DNA from: Phaseolus vulgaris
Lineage: Eukaryota; Streptophyta; Magnoliopsida; Fabales; Fabaceae
DNA length: 64,000 bases
Assembly: GCF_000499845.2 (NCBI RefSeq)
Contig: NC_023750.2
Location: forward strand, 8,751,790 to 8,815,789
Direction of reading: 5' to 3'
The position numbers were made by a program, and so were the translations under genes. Each line of letters starts with the position of its first letter. Position 1 is the first letter of the stretch. The notes under the pieces are model-generated. The model was not told where the DNA came from. It was given only the letters and a program-made list of their open reading frames with translations, and did not search any database. Shown in pieces: positions 12,103 through 23,175 of this stretch.

Positions 12103-13272
12103 TTATCTCTTCCCCTTATTGCTATTTTTCATGTATTTCTCTGTTTGTTGTTGTATTTGTTTCTTAATGCTCTTATGCATTTTCTTTACAAATTCAACCT
12201 TTGTTACTCCTTCCTTATGCACAAATTCTTGTGGATTAGGTAGAGGTAACAAATCCAAAGGAGTAAGAGGATTAAATCCATACACAACCTCAAATGGAGA
12301 AATATTAGTAGTTTTATGAACTACCCTATTATATGCAAACTCAATATGAGGAAGGTACTCATCCCAAGATTTGTGGTTGCCTCTCATGATTGACCTAGGC
12401 ATAATGGAAAGAGATATATTTACAACTTTAGTTTGCCCATTCGTTTGAGGATGATAAGAAGTTGAGAAAATCAACTTAGTTACTAGCCTTTCCCAGAGAG
12501 TTCTCCAGAAATGGTCCACAAATTTAGGATCTCTATTCAAAACTATGGTCTTAGGCAAACCAGGTAGTGTTACCACTTCTTTAAAGAAGAGCTTAGAGAT
12601 GTTGTTAGCATCATCCACTTTATGGTAGGGTATAAAATGAGCCATCTTGCTAAACCTATCCATTACCACAAAAATGGAATCAAAGCCTCTTTGTGTCCTA
12701 AGGAGTCCTAATATGAAATTCATGCTTATATCTTCCCAAGGAGCACTTGCAAAAGGTAAAGGAGTGTAGAGTCCATGAGGCATTTTCTTAGACTTGGATT
12801 TTAAACATGAAATGCATCTATGACAATGTCTTTGAACATTTTTCCTCATGTGTGGCCAAAAGAATTTTCCTTTTAAAAGATCAAGAGTTTTATCAACTCC
12901 AAACTGGCCCATGAGTCCTCCTTCATGTGATTCTTTTACAAAGAGTTTTCTATGTGTTCCTTCGGGTATACAAAGTTTTCCTTCTTTAAATAAGTACCCC
13001 TCATAAACATAAAATCCTCCTTGTGTTCTATGTTGGCACTTAGCAAAATTGGGTGCAAAATCCTTATCTTCTTTATAAAGTTCAGGTATGTTTTCAAATC
13101 CAAGAATTTGGGCTCCAAGTTTAGAAAATAGGACATGTCTCCTTGATAGAGCATCCACCACGATATTTGTATTTCCCTTCTTGTATTTGATAACATATGG
13201 AAATTGCTCAAGAAATTCCATCCAATTTGCATGTCTTTTGTTTAACTTATGATGACCCTTCAAATATTTCAA
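12103..13272 (-). pseudogene. RNase H end and integrase of the CRM-like element, catalytically dead
   Basis: An open frame of about 389 residues. It begins in the RNase H/connection region (YLKGHHKLNKRH, VVDALSRR). The H-H-C-C zinc domain follows, with C..C intact but the second His changed (GQFGVDKT where GHFG is usual). Then comes the core. All three catalytic acids are replaced: ISMNF for .SMDF, VLNRD for VSDRD, and GQTKVVN for GQTEVVN. Each change fits one G-to-A transition on the sense strand. The frame is long, but the enzyme cannot have DDE activity. Confidence 0.9.
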
Positions 13273-13340
13273 AGACTCATGATCACTATGTATGACAAAC
13301 TCTTTTGAAACTAGATAGTGTTCTCAAGTCTGCAGGGCCT

Positions 13341-14483
13341 TCACAAGTGCATATAACTCTTTGTCATAGGTGGGGTAGTTGAGGGCGGGACCATGAAGTT
13401 TTTACTAAAATATGCAATTTGGTGCCCACCTTGCAACAAGACAACACCTATTCCTACTCCCGATGCATCACACTCTAGCTCAAAAGTTTTTGAAAAGTTT
13501 GGTAAAGCTAGAATGAGTGCATTTGTGAGTTGATCTTTCAACCTTTGAAAGGCTTGCTCATGTTTCTTCGTCCAACAAAACGGAGTGTCTTTCTTCACTA
13601 ACTCATTGAGTTGTGAAGCTAGACTTGAGAAATTAGGAACAAATCTCCTATAAAAGCTAGCTAAACCATAAAAGCCTCTAACATCTCCTACATTTTGTGG
13701 GGTTGGCCACTCTTGGATGGATTTCATTTTCTCTAAGTCAACATGTACCCCATTTTTGTTGACTATGAATCCTAAAAACACTACACTGTCCACACAAAAA
13801 GTGAATTTATCTATATTAGCAAACAAACTATTTCTCCTAAGCACTAAAAGAACCTCCTTAAGGTGACTTAGGTGGGACTCTAGGCTTTGACTATAAACTA
13901 GTATATCATCAAAATAAACTACTACATATTTACCTATGCAATCCCTAAAGACATGATTCATAAGCTTCATGAAAGGGCTAGGTGCATTAGTGAGTGCAAA
14001 AGGCGTCATTAATCACTCATATAGTCCAAATTTGGTCTTAAAAGCAGTTTTCCACTCATCACCTTCGTTGATTCTTATTTGGTGATATCCACTTTTAAGA
14101 TCAATCTTAGAAAATATAGTGGACCCATGCAATTCATCAAGCATATCATCAAGTCTAGGAATTGGATGCCTATATTTGATGATGATGTTATTGATGGCTC
14201 TACAATCACAACACATTCTCCACTTGTCATCTTTCTTAGGCACCAACAAAACAGCTACAACACAAGGACTTAGACTCTTTTGAACCTAGCCCTTCTCCAA
14301 TAATTCTTGAACTTGTGATTTTATCTCCTTAGTCTCCTCAGGATTAGTTCTATAAGCTGGTTTATTTGGTAAACTAACTCCCTGAACTAAATCTATTAGA
14401 TGTTCTATACCCCTAAAAGGTGAAAGTCCAATGGGGCCTTCCTTAGGGAATACATCACCAAATTCCTTTAAAAGCTTTTTCAC
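13341..14483 (-). pseudogene. Reverse transcriptase/RNase H of the CRM-like element
   Basis: The RT spans three open pieces. The first ends in ELLEKG, with a stop at 14286-14288 where tryptophan is expected. The second contains [29 protein letters not shown] and [14 protein letters not shown], then stops at 14013-14015 (YE*L for YEWL). The third has PFALTNAPSPFM and the catalytic YFDDILVYS at about 13900, then LGFIV and RNase H beginnings (FELECDASGVGIG). The YFDD core is intact, so only the nonsense changes and later frameshifts kill it. Confidence 0.92.
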
Positions 14484-14820
14484 TTGAGGAGGTAGCTCAC
14501 AAACTTCAGAAAGTGTGGCAATGCATGCAAGTGTTCATTTACAAAGAAGAAGGCCTGAAAGTTTTTCAGATAGAAGTATCTTTTCAATTTTATTTTCAAA
14601 CTTTTCTTCTTTCTGAATGACCTTGTGGGAAGGAACACTCTTCTCCCACTCTTAGCTTTCTCCCTAAGGTGTTTTACTTGTTGTTATATTTTCTATTCTT
14701 TTTTTATTTTCTCCCTTTTGTTTCATTTGTACTTGGTCCTTCAACACTTGTGAGGGTGTTAAAGGATATAGTACAAACTTCTTTGCCCTATGAGTGAAAG
14801 TAATCTCGTTGGTAAGACCA
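14484..14820 (-). pseudogene. Protease-RT linker of the CRM-like element
   Basis: The minus strand reads through the low-complexity linker (lysine and glutamate rich) with several stops. It contributes no recognisable domain. Confidence 0.5.
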
Positions 14821-15375
14821 TTATGCATTATCAATTTTCCATGGTCTTCCCAATAAGATATGACAAGCTTCCATGGGAACTACATCACATAAAATTTCAT
14901 CTTTATAATTTCCCATAGAAAGGTTGACTTTCACTTGCTTGTCTACAATTAACTCCCCATCTTCATTTATCCATTGAATTTTGTAAGGTTTTGGATGAGG
15001 TATTAATTGTAGATTAAGCTTTTCAACCATCCTAGTTCTACCACAATTGCAGCAAGAGCCACTATCCACAATGAGAGAACAAATGTTTTCTAAAACTTTG
15101 CATCTTGTATGAAAGATGTTCTCCCTTTGTGTTTCATGGTTCACACTGGGTTGATTGTTGAGGGTTCTTCTAATCATCATTAATTTCCCCTCACATGGAT
15201 ATGCTCCCTCACTATTCTCTTTTTCTTTCCCGCTAGACTCATCATCTTGGCTGCTATACTCATCCCTCCCTCTTAAGATCATGGTTCTCCTATTTTGGCA
15301 TTGGGATGCTATATGACCTCTACCAAGACACTTAAAGCATTGGATGTCTTTAATGCGGGTTTGTGGGGTAGTCAC
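14821..15375 (-). pseudogene. Zinc knuckle and aspartic protease of the CRM-like element
   Basis: It begins after the gag frameshift. CFKCLGRGHIASQC (CCHC knuckle, residues about 13-26) is followed by an acidic serine-rich stretch. The retropepsin follows: IVDSGSCCN holds the active-site D-S-G, and DEILCDVVPMEACHILLGRP forms the family's second half. It stops at 14821, soon after the RPW motif, where intact relatives continue into RT. The catalytic Asp is present. Confidence 0.88.
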
Positions 15376-15383
15376 ATCTTTTC

Positions 15384-16343
15384 TTACACTTTTGGGAGTT
15401 TCCTTGGATTTATCTTTTGAAATACTATCCTCCTTTCTCTTCTATGCTTTCTCTTAGGATAAGAGTTAGAGTAAGAACTCTCCTTGCGACTTGATCCTTT
15501 TCTCAAATTTTGTTGCTCAACTTTTATAAAAAGTTGGATCAAGTCATTCAAGTCCCTATAGGGAAAGAGTTCCACTTTATCTCTAATCTCAACATTGAGA
15601 CCACTTAGAAACCTAGCTATGGTGGTGGTTTCTTCCTCCCTAATAGAGGCTCTCATCATGTATAGCTCCATTTTATGCTTATATTCCTCTACACTCATGC
15701 TCTTTTCTTGGAGTCTCTCGAGCTTGTCCATTAACTCCCTATTGTAATATGAGGGAATATGGTAGCATCTCAAGGATCCCCTAAGGTCATTCCAATATTC
15801 TATGGGAGGGTCCTTGTGGAGGCGTCTATCTCTCTCTAAGGTTGTCCACCAATACATAGCATTTCCTTGAAAACTTAAGGTGGCTATGGGTACTTTCCTC
15901 TCCTCACTAACATGGTGGCAAACAAAAAGTTGTTCTACCTTCATCTCCCAATCTAGATATGTTTCAACATTTTCCTTTCCATAAAAATGAGGTAAGTCTA
16001 CCCTGGTCTCCTTTGGGCTTTGTCTTCTAGTTCTTCTAGGTGGAGGTTGATAATATTCATTCATTCTAAGACTCTTCTCAGCATGTGAGTCACTCAACCT
16101 AGAACTAGATGCATGTGAATATCTTTTTATTTTTTTGATGTATTCATCCCTTTCTTTAACAAGTTTCAACTCTTCTTCTAAGATTGCAAGATAGGCATCT
16201 TTTTCTTTCTTTTCTTCCAAAATTTTAGCATCATGTTGCAATTGTCTAAGTGATAGTGATTGAAAGTCTTTAGCCATTTGTTTTAAAAGAGATTTTATAG
16301 AATTTTTATCACTTTCACTAGGACTAGAAGAATGAGAAGACAT
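15384..16343 (-). pseudogene. Gag of the CRM-like element (frameshifted near its C terminus)
   Basis: The frame of about 319 residues starts MSSHSSSPSES. It has a charged coiled-coil-like N terminus and a basic linker (PPPRRTRRQSPKE). The retrotransposon gag domain follows: DLPHFYGKENVETYLDWEMK, SFQGNAMYWW, ELMDKLERLQ and ARFLSGLN. It should continue into the CCHC knuckle but shifts frame near 15430 and stops at 15384. The next frame picks up the same protein at 15375. It is otherwise well preserved. Confidence 0.9.
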
Positions 16344-18105
16344 GTTTAAAGTTATGTAATAAAAGTAATTTCCAAAAAGAAAGATAATTGGAGTGAAGTA
16401 GGTAACTTCCCAGGAAAGGGAGGTGGATCACTAGGATCTCTTAAGTACCAAGCCTTTCCTTGTCATATACTATCCCACAACACTTTCACAAACCTTTTTC
16501 TAAGCAATTTAATTAGAGTAAAATCAAAGACGAAAACAAAATTTTATGCAAGAAAACAATGCAAAACAATAAAACACTTGAAAGAAAATTGCTAACTAGA
16601 AAGCTTTAAAACTAGTTGAATTCCTAAGGTGAGGCTTCTTGGCACTTAGAACCTTGAAGACACACTCACCGTCTAAGACGAAATTAATCCACTAATTAAT
16701 CAAGGTTTTACAAAATACAACACAAATAAATACAAAGAAAATTAGATCAACAAATTTTGAGGCACCAAAATTTTAAGACCTATTTTATGAACTCCTTCAC
16801 TTGTAGCTCCTTTGTGTATATTTTTTTTATAAGTTTGGTGTTGTCCCTTGCTATACCTCTTTAGGATATTCAACCTTGAATATTCAATTCTGCAATTCTT
16901 TAGTGATATAGCTTTCACCAAGAAATTTCAGCTCCACTACTCACAAAAGCACTTTTTAGGTCACTTCCACCAAAAAGAGGTCAAACAAGTTTTAAAGCTA
17001 CAAAAATCAATTTAAAAAATAGGACTACAACAAATGGAATTGATATTTGACATGACTTGAAAGAATATTCAATACAAATGACAAGAAAAAAATTAAGGTA
17101 CACAAGAAAAGATAACACACAAATTGAAACCTAGAGAATGACATTAGAATAGATGAATAAAACCAAAATTGCACTAGAGGATTTTTGTGTAAATTTTTTC
17201 TCAACTTGCCGAATTTATGCTGGGCAGAATACTTCAAATTTGAATTTGAAATTTAAGCCACAGAAACATTAAAGTTTAAGCTCAATGTAGGCTTGGAATT
17301 TCACAAAAACAATGCGCCAAATAATTGCAATATTTTTTTTCAATTCACTATCGCTTCAAATTTTCTTTTCAGAGTCTGAATTTTGCACTGTGTTCGTTTT
17401 TTATTTATCATTTTCTTTTCTATTTTGAATTTTGCTACACTTATTTTTTTCACTTTTTTAAAACATCAAACTGCTCAAATCCAGAATCTCAGAATTTTTC
17501 ACCAATGGAATTAATTTTTATAAATGTTTTTAGCCAGCACAAAAATTGTGAAATAGAGGAATTCTAATCTGAAAATAAAAACAAAATTGAAAACTTCAAA
17601 AACACAATGGAATTATGTGGAAAATGAACTTGTATGGAACTAACACACAAGCATGAACTCAAATCTGGAAAAATTAAAATGCACCAAAGCTCAAATTCAA
17701 AATAGAAATTGTACTCAAATTAAAATCAAGCAATCAAAATTAACAACAAAATTACTACATAGAATTGATGACAATTTTGGATGCACATGACATTGACATT
17801 ACTTGAATGGATTCAAAAATTTAAATGACTCAAATCAAACAGATTTGCACCGATTAAAAACATCAATAAGACTTAAATAAATCAAAAACAAAACAGCACA
17901 CACAATTACTCAATAGAATCCCATAAAATTTGCAACACGAATTGTTCAAGACTAATTGAACAAAATGAACCGAACAAAATTAAAAAACAACAACACAAAC
18001 ATAAAACCAAAACTGAAAGAACAAGACAATCAAGAACATGATGAACAACGAAATTAAGAACAACATAAAAAATAAAAGAAGAGAAGACACTTATCTATTG
18101 ACGAG
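16344..18105 (-). other. 5' leader of the CRM-like element
   Basis: 1.7 kb between primer site and gag start. It is A-rich on the plus strand and has no domain-bearing frame. Long untranslated leaders are usual for this clade. Confidence 0.6.
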
Positions 18106-18125
18106 CCTTGGCTCTAGATACCAAA
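18106..18125 (-). other. Primer-binding site, tRNA-Met-like
   Basis: Minus-strand TTTGGTATCTAGAGCCAAGG lies within a few bases of the 5' LTR. It resembles the TGGTATCAGAGC site complementary to initiator tRNA-Met, with a short internal difference. Confidence 0.75.
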
Positions 18126-18128
18126 TGA

Positions 18129-18619
18129 TGGAATGTGCCATCATGACCGAATTAATTTATTGAATTTTTTAAGGATTTGCGGAAGCTTCAATGCAGGAAA
18201 TGTGCAAGCATGGCTCTCATGGAGCTATGGATTCCTTGAAGGTGCATGATAGGTAGGGAAAGTGTTTGGTTGGGCCATATCACTTGAGGTAGGTGAAGAA
18301 GAAGATTAAAGTGTCTATCCTAGAGAGGTAAGACAAGAGAATAAGATGGCTAGCAATCTTGGCAGCAATTCACTCATTCATTAATCTTGCAAATTCATAA
18401 GCCAATCACCCCTTTATATAGCTTTAGGGTTTGGACATTGTACACATAATTTGGTGGGAAATTCAAATGGAAAAATGTTTGAAAATAGGTGCCTATTTGA
18501 GCTCACAAGGGAGGCGTGACATGGTATGCATCATGTGACTCAAATTAGGTCTAAAGGACTGGCCAAGGTTTAATTAGGAGTTTCTACAAATCCTAATTTA
18601 ACCTAGGTTGATTTTTAGA
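18129..18619 (-). repeat. 5' LTR of the CRM-like element
   Basis: Partner of 11146-11621. It differs by many substitutions and small indels, which points to an old insertion. Confidence 0.88.
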
Positions 18620-18664
18620 TGCCTCTCAAGTTCTTCCTTTTGGTCTTCTTATAAGATACAAATA

Positions 18665-19650
18665 TGTTGTAAATAAATTGGGCTCACTTTAGGGGGCCAA
18701 ATAGCAAAGATAGGCTAGAATAAGGTGTCTTTATCATAATAGGGGGTGTGGGTAGCATTTTAGCTTGTTCCTAGTCCTTTCGGAAGACATTTTGACCTAG
18801 TTTCTAGAAGGACAAGGCTAGGATGCGGGTTTGACTTAGACAAACCCTAAGGCTGCCCATTTTTTCCATTTTCCCATCCTACCCCTTTATCTTGTTCTCC
18901 AAGGCTCCTTCACCTATAAATAGGAGGCCTACCTAGTGTATTTTACAAGTTGAAATTAATAGAAGAACAGTTACTCTGCACAAATTCTGTGAGGTGTTAC
19001 TAAGGTTTGAATTCATCTTAGCATTTAGGTCTTATCTTGTGAGTATTGAGACCTCTCAAGTGGCAGCTATCTTCATTTATCTTGGAGGCCAATCACACTC
19101 CAAATGGCGTGTTCCACTTCTCAAATCCATCACATAAGTTTTCTCCTTCCTTCACATAAGTTTTCTCCTTCCTTCATCTGTTTTTCCATTGTCATTCCAT
19201 TTTTACTCTTTGTATCATGTTCTTGTTTGGTTTTCCTTGTTTCCATTCGACAATTCTATTTTGGTTTCTTTTCATTGTTCTTTAATTCCGCACCTTCTAG
19301 CATCATTTTCACCTTATAATTGTATTTTCCTTTTGCCTTTGTGAAATGAACCTTCACATCTACTTAACCACTTGGTTAAGTTAATGTCCATTGGGGATTT
19401 TCCTAAGGTTTTCACTCTTAAATTCCTAAAATCTCAATCTAAGTAAAGTGTCAAACCATAAAATGAACAATCCTAAAATCAACTCACATCAGGAATTTTC
19501 TTGGGCTCGGATGTGGGTATTGAACAATTTTAACTTCTACACTTTAATCCATGCCTTTAACTTTTGTGATTATAACTTGATGTGGCTCATCAAGCCTTTA
19601 ACTCCATTTTCCAATCTACGATTATTTTGCGAGCACTAATTAACGATATC
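18665..19650 (+). mobile_element. LTR-like fragment with a TATA box, partner end not found
   Basis: The sequence starts TGTTGTAAAT and carries a TATA box CTATAAATAG at 18913-18922. A GC-poor transcribed-leader-like region follows, with a 22-bp tandem duplication (ACATAAGTTTTCTCCTTC...) at 19131-19174. This is the look of a plant LTR inserted in the Tat element's 3' region. I could not find a second LTR, a CA end with matching 5-bp duplication, or coding sequence, so it may be a truncated insertion. Confidence 0.45.
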
Positions 19651-20104
19651 TGACCAAGCCTTTGGGTATTCACCCTTGATTGTTTATGATTTGATAAAAG
19701 TTGACCAATGCCATAATTAATAATAGAACTTTATCCAATGACGAACTTTAATTATTTGGACCGAGTTGTACTGTACACTCGTGAGACAATAATTGGATTA
19801 AGACCAAAATGTTGTAATTTCAACTAACTGATGAGTTGAGCTTGACGAATTTGGTTGAAGTAAAGACTCCTTTTGAGTAAGATCGCTCGAATACAACTAA
19901 TATTTTTTGTAGTTGTAATTGACAAGGTGTGGCCACCGAGGGCATGGCGAATTGATTAAACTTTGTATGCCTATGCGATTATCTGCAAAAGTTTTTTGTT
20001 TAATTGGTAGTAAGAATAAATACCTTTACTGAAGGCGCACATATGTGATAAGATTGCATTGGTTGAAGTTGTGTTAATGCCGACACATTTAAGGGTGTAG
20101 ACGT
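19651..20104. other. Unassigned 3' region of the Tat element
   Basis: No coding signal. It lies between the LTR-like fragment and the tandem array and is probably Tat 3' untranslated sequence. Confidence 0.4.
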
Positions 20105-20515
20105 TCGTCGAGGATTGCTAGTAATTAAGCGGGTGCCATTACCGGATAGTACGCGTTCGATCGGTAAGGGTCGCTAGTAGTTAAACGGCTCCCTTGACCG
20201 AGCGTTTGATCGATAAGGGTTGCTAGTGGTTAAGCGGATGTCGTTACTGAGTGATAGTTGTTCGGTTGATGAGGGTCGCTAGAAGTTAAGCGTCTCCCTC
20301 GACCTAGCGGTTGATCGATAAGGATCACTAGTAGTTAAGCGGTTTCCGCTATCTAGTGATAATTGTTCAGTCAGTGAGGGTCGCTAGTAGTTAAGTGTTG
20401 CCGTTATCGATTGATGGTTTGACGGTGTAGTATGTAGTAGTCTTTCGGTCGGTAAGGGTCGCTAGTAGTTGAGTGGATGCCATTACCGAGTGGTACCTGT
20501 GTCAAAAGTGTATAG
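20105..20515 (-). repeat. Diverged tandem repeat array in the Tat 3' untranslated region
   Basis: Seven copies of the core GGGTCGCTAGTAGTTAAGCGG occur with CTAG centres near 20118, 20173, 20222, 20278, 20337, 20383 and 20461. Spacings are 46-78 bp. Between cores, CCGTTACCGAGTG-like and TGATCGATAAGG-like segments recur. Tandem arrays between pol and the 3' LTR are known in Tat/Ogre-type elements and are a suggested source of satellites. Confidence 0.8.
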
Positions 20516-20689
20516 AAGATGCATGATAAGGATATATAACTTTAAAGTGCCTTGTTAAAACCTTTTCGATCGAAAACCCTACTTAGGGATAAAACACTTG
20601 AGTGAGGAAAGAGTACATTGTCTTTATTAAAATAGTCAACTGTAAAAAAACTTGAGATGCGTGGCATTCCACATTATCGGTATAGATTT

Positions 20690-21545
20690 TCCTGAGAAAA
20701 ATTCTAGGTAATAGGCTCCATCGGCCGCTGTTTCTGAAATGCAGAAAGGTCTTTCCCAATTACTTGAAAACTTGCCTTCATTTTTCTGGGCGTCGTTACG
20801 CATTCGCCAAATTAAGTCTCCCTTTTGAAAACTTCGTGGTATTACTTTTGAATTGTATCGCCTTCACGCCTAAATTTAGCATGCCTACTCCCTTATTATG
20901 CTTTTGTCTCTGAGCTTTTTTATTAAGTCGAGACTGACCAACAAACTTTCTTTGTTGAGGTTGAGCAGCATTTACTGTCAGAGAAAGGGTTCTTTGACTT
21001 CAACCAGGATCATAGCCTCTGTTCTGTTCGTCAAACTGTATGAGGTTTCCTGTGTGGTGGACAGTTGTGTACATCGATAAGCCCACAAGACTTTGAGAAT
21101 CTCCTCGGTCCGCTTGTCATTAGTTGGGCTAAGTCTCTTCTTTAATTCCTAGAGAATTACTTTGTTGGCAGCTTTGGCTTGGCTGTTAGTTTGAGGGTGT
21201 TCTACCGAACTCATGATATGTTTGATATCTAGCTTCTCATAAAAATCATCAAGTCCCAGGTTGATGAACTTTCAGCCATTGTCAGTGATGATCACATGGG
21301 GTATTCCTAAACGACACAATATTTCTCCATACAAAGTATTGAACATTCTGAGTTATGATTGCTGCCAAAGATTTGGCCTCTATCCACTTGGTGAAGTAAT
21401 CTATCCCAACTAAAAGAAATTTACACTGCTCCTTACCTGGATTAAAAGGTCTGATGATATCCATTTCCCATTTCACAAATGATCACGGGTAGAGAATGTA
21501 ATGAAGATTTTTGAGCTTCTGGTGAGATAAATTGTCGTACTCCTG
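20690..21545 (-). pseudogene. Integrase of the decayed Tat element
   Basis: The core is recognisable on the minus strand: WEMDIIRPFNPGKEQCKFLL and IDYFTKWIEAKSLA. The family's FVWRNIV then precedes a frameshift at about 21300. Further pieces towards 20960 match the SSVEHPQTN and LWAYR regions. The C-terminal GKFSSNWERPF and DGAYYLE lie near 20700-20790. The first catalytic Asp (EMDI) is present, but multiple stops interrupt the rest. Confidence 0.85.
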
Positions 21546-21990
21546 ACATTTGACACATTTTCGAACAAAATAGGTTCAGTCTCCCTGCACGGTTGACCAA
21601 TAGTAACTTGCTCTTAACACCTTAGCGGCCATTGTTCTCACCCTCGAATGAGTGCCACATACTCCCTCGTGTATCCCTCGCATGACATAGTCGGCTTGGT
21701 CAGGAGAGATCCATTTCAACAGCGGTCGAGTGTATACTCGGCGATAAAGATCTTTCTCAATAAGAAGAATTTGAGCAGCTTCTTGTCCCATTGTCTTCTC
21801 TAATTGAGTTTCGCAATCCCCATTGTCTAAAAACTGTTTGATGGGCGTCATCTAGTTTAGTTGTACATCAGTTGTCATACATTCATCCAAGCCAACGTTC
21901 GGATTCTTGAGGTTAATATAGATGAACGACTGGTGGAGGCCCTTTTTCTTGACAGTGGCTAACCATGAGAGCATATCGCCCAGGTATTGT
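21546..21990 (-). pseudogene. Integrase zinc-finger (H2C2) region of the decayed Tat element
   Basis: A 91-residue open frame (21576-21851) contains LLKWISPDQADYVMRGIHEG and VCGTH, then KVLRASYYW. This is the H..H half of the integrase zinc domain preceding the core. The C..C half follows at about 21550-21580 after a stop. Confidence 0.8.
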
Positions 21991-22640
21991 GTTTCTAACA
22001 GATGTGCTCAATTCTTACGTCATTAAACTTGGCAATTAAATTCTGAAAAAAAATGGTAGTACCTCTGAAACAATGATTCTTTTACTTCAAATTCTCCCTT
22101 CAACTGTTTGACAACGAGCTGGGAGTCACTTTTGCATATAAGTTTTTTGGCCTCCATATCTAGTGCTAGATTGAGAACAGTTATAATGGCTTTATACTCC
22201 ACTTGATTATTTGATGTTTTGAAGTCAAATTTTAAAGATTGCTCGAGGAGGATATCGCCCGATCCCTCGAGCACTACCCCTGCACCGCATGATCTGCTGT
22301 TAGAGGCCCATCGACATGCAAGATCCACTACGAATCCTCTTCCTCGGTCAAATGAGGACTAAGCTCGGCTGCAAAATCAGCCAAAGCCTAGGATTTAATT
22401 GCCCCCTAGGTTTATATTGGATTTGAAATTCGTATAGTTCAACGGCCCATCCAATCATATGGCCGGCCAAATTCGACTTTGTTAATATCTTCATTATTGG
22501 ATAGTCGATCTTGACTATTATACGATGATTCTAAACATACATGTGCATCCTCCTTGTTGTTATCACCAAGGCCAAGGCTACCTTTTCGATGATTTGGTAA
22601 CGTACCTCGGTGCCATGAAGTACCCAAATGATGAAGTAAA
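21991..22640 (-). pseudogene. RNase H domains (Ty3 type and extra type) of the decayed Tat element
   Basis: From 22640 down, the first RNase H end reads AGHMIGWAVELYEFQIQYKP. From 22328 down comes the additional plant RNase H of the Tat lineage: SRSCGAGVVLEGSGDILLEQ, SNNQVEYKAI (Glu present) and CKSDSQLVVKQLKGEFEVKE (Asp present). Stops separate the two. Tat elements characteristically carry this second RNase H. Confidence 0.8.
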
Positions 22641-22647
22641 TTGGTCG

Positions 22648-23175
22648 CTATTCCTTTTCAACTTCCTGTATCAATGCTGCAATAGCTACATCTTCTAACA
22701 CAGCAAGGTAAATGATTATGGGCTTTGTAGCATTCGACTTTTGAATAACCGGCAGGGACGCCAAGAAAGCTTTTAATTGCAAAAAAATCCCTTCACACTC
22801 GTTCGTCCATTGGAAGTTAGCTGCCTTGCGTAGAAATTGTACTATAGGCCGTGTTTTCTCTACTAGCCTCAGTCCAAATCTAGAAAGGGTTGTTAGCCGC
22901 TCAATCAGTCTTTGAATTTCTCTGACATTCTCAGGGGTACAAATCTCGGTGATTGCCCTACGTTTCTCCGGGTTTGCCTCTATGCCACGATGAGTGAGGA
23001 TAAAACCCAAAAAAATTCCTCCTTCTACCCCAAACGCAAATATGTCGGGGTTGAGTCTCATGTCATGGTCTCAAAGAGCTTGAAACACTTCCTATAGGTC
23101 TTGGATGTGTTGTTAGGATGAGTTAGATTTAACCACAATGTCGTCCACATAAACCACGACATTCTGACTAAACAT
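22648..23175 (-). pseudogene. Reverse transcriptase, C-terminal half, of the decayed Tat element
   Basis: The catalytic motif VVVYVDDIVV lies at about 23130-23160. LGFILTHRGIEANPEK and GLRLVEKTRP...F follow. The half ends at a solo LTR inserted within the codons just upstream of YVDD; the N-terminal half continues at 24275. Confidence 0.9.

Larger units (their letters stand above)
11146..18619 (-). mobile_element. CRM-like chromovirus (Ty3/gypsy) nested in the Tat element
   Basis: It is a full-length but dead element with two LTRs of about 480-490 bp (11146-11621 and 18129-18619), a tRNA-Met-like primer site, and Gag, protease, RT, RNase H and integrase in order on the minus strand. The protease sequence and the integrase tail, which ends in a GGDDG...GPTTRSM segment instead of a chromodomain, resemble the CRM clade. 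Clade assignment is from memory of family motifs. The insertion splits the antisense gene of its host element. I could not identify a clean 5-bp target duplication, so the ends may be off by several bases. Confidence 0.85.
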
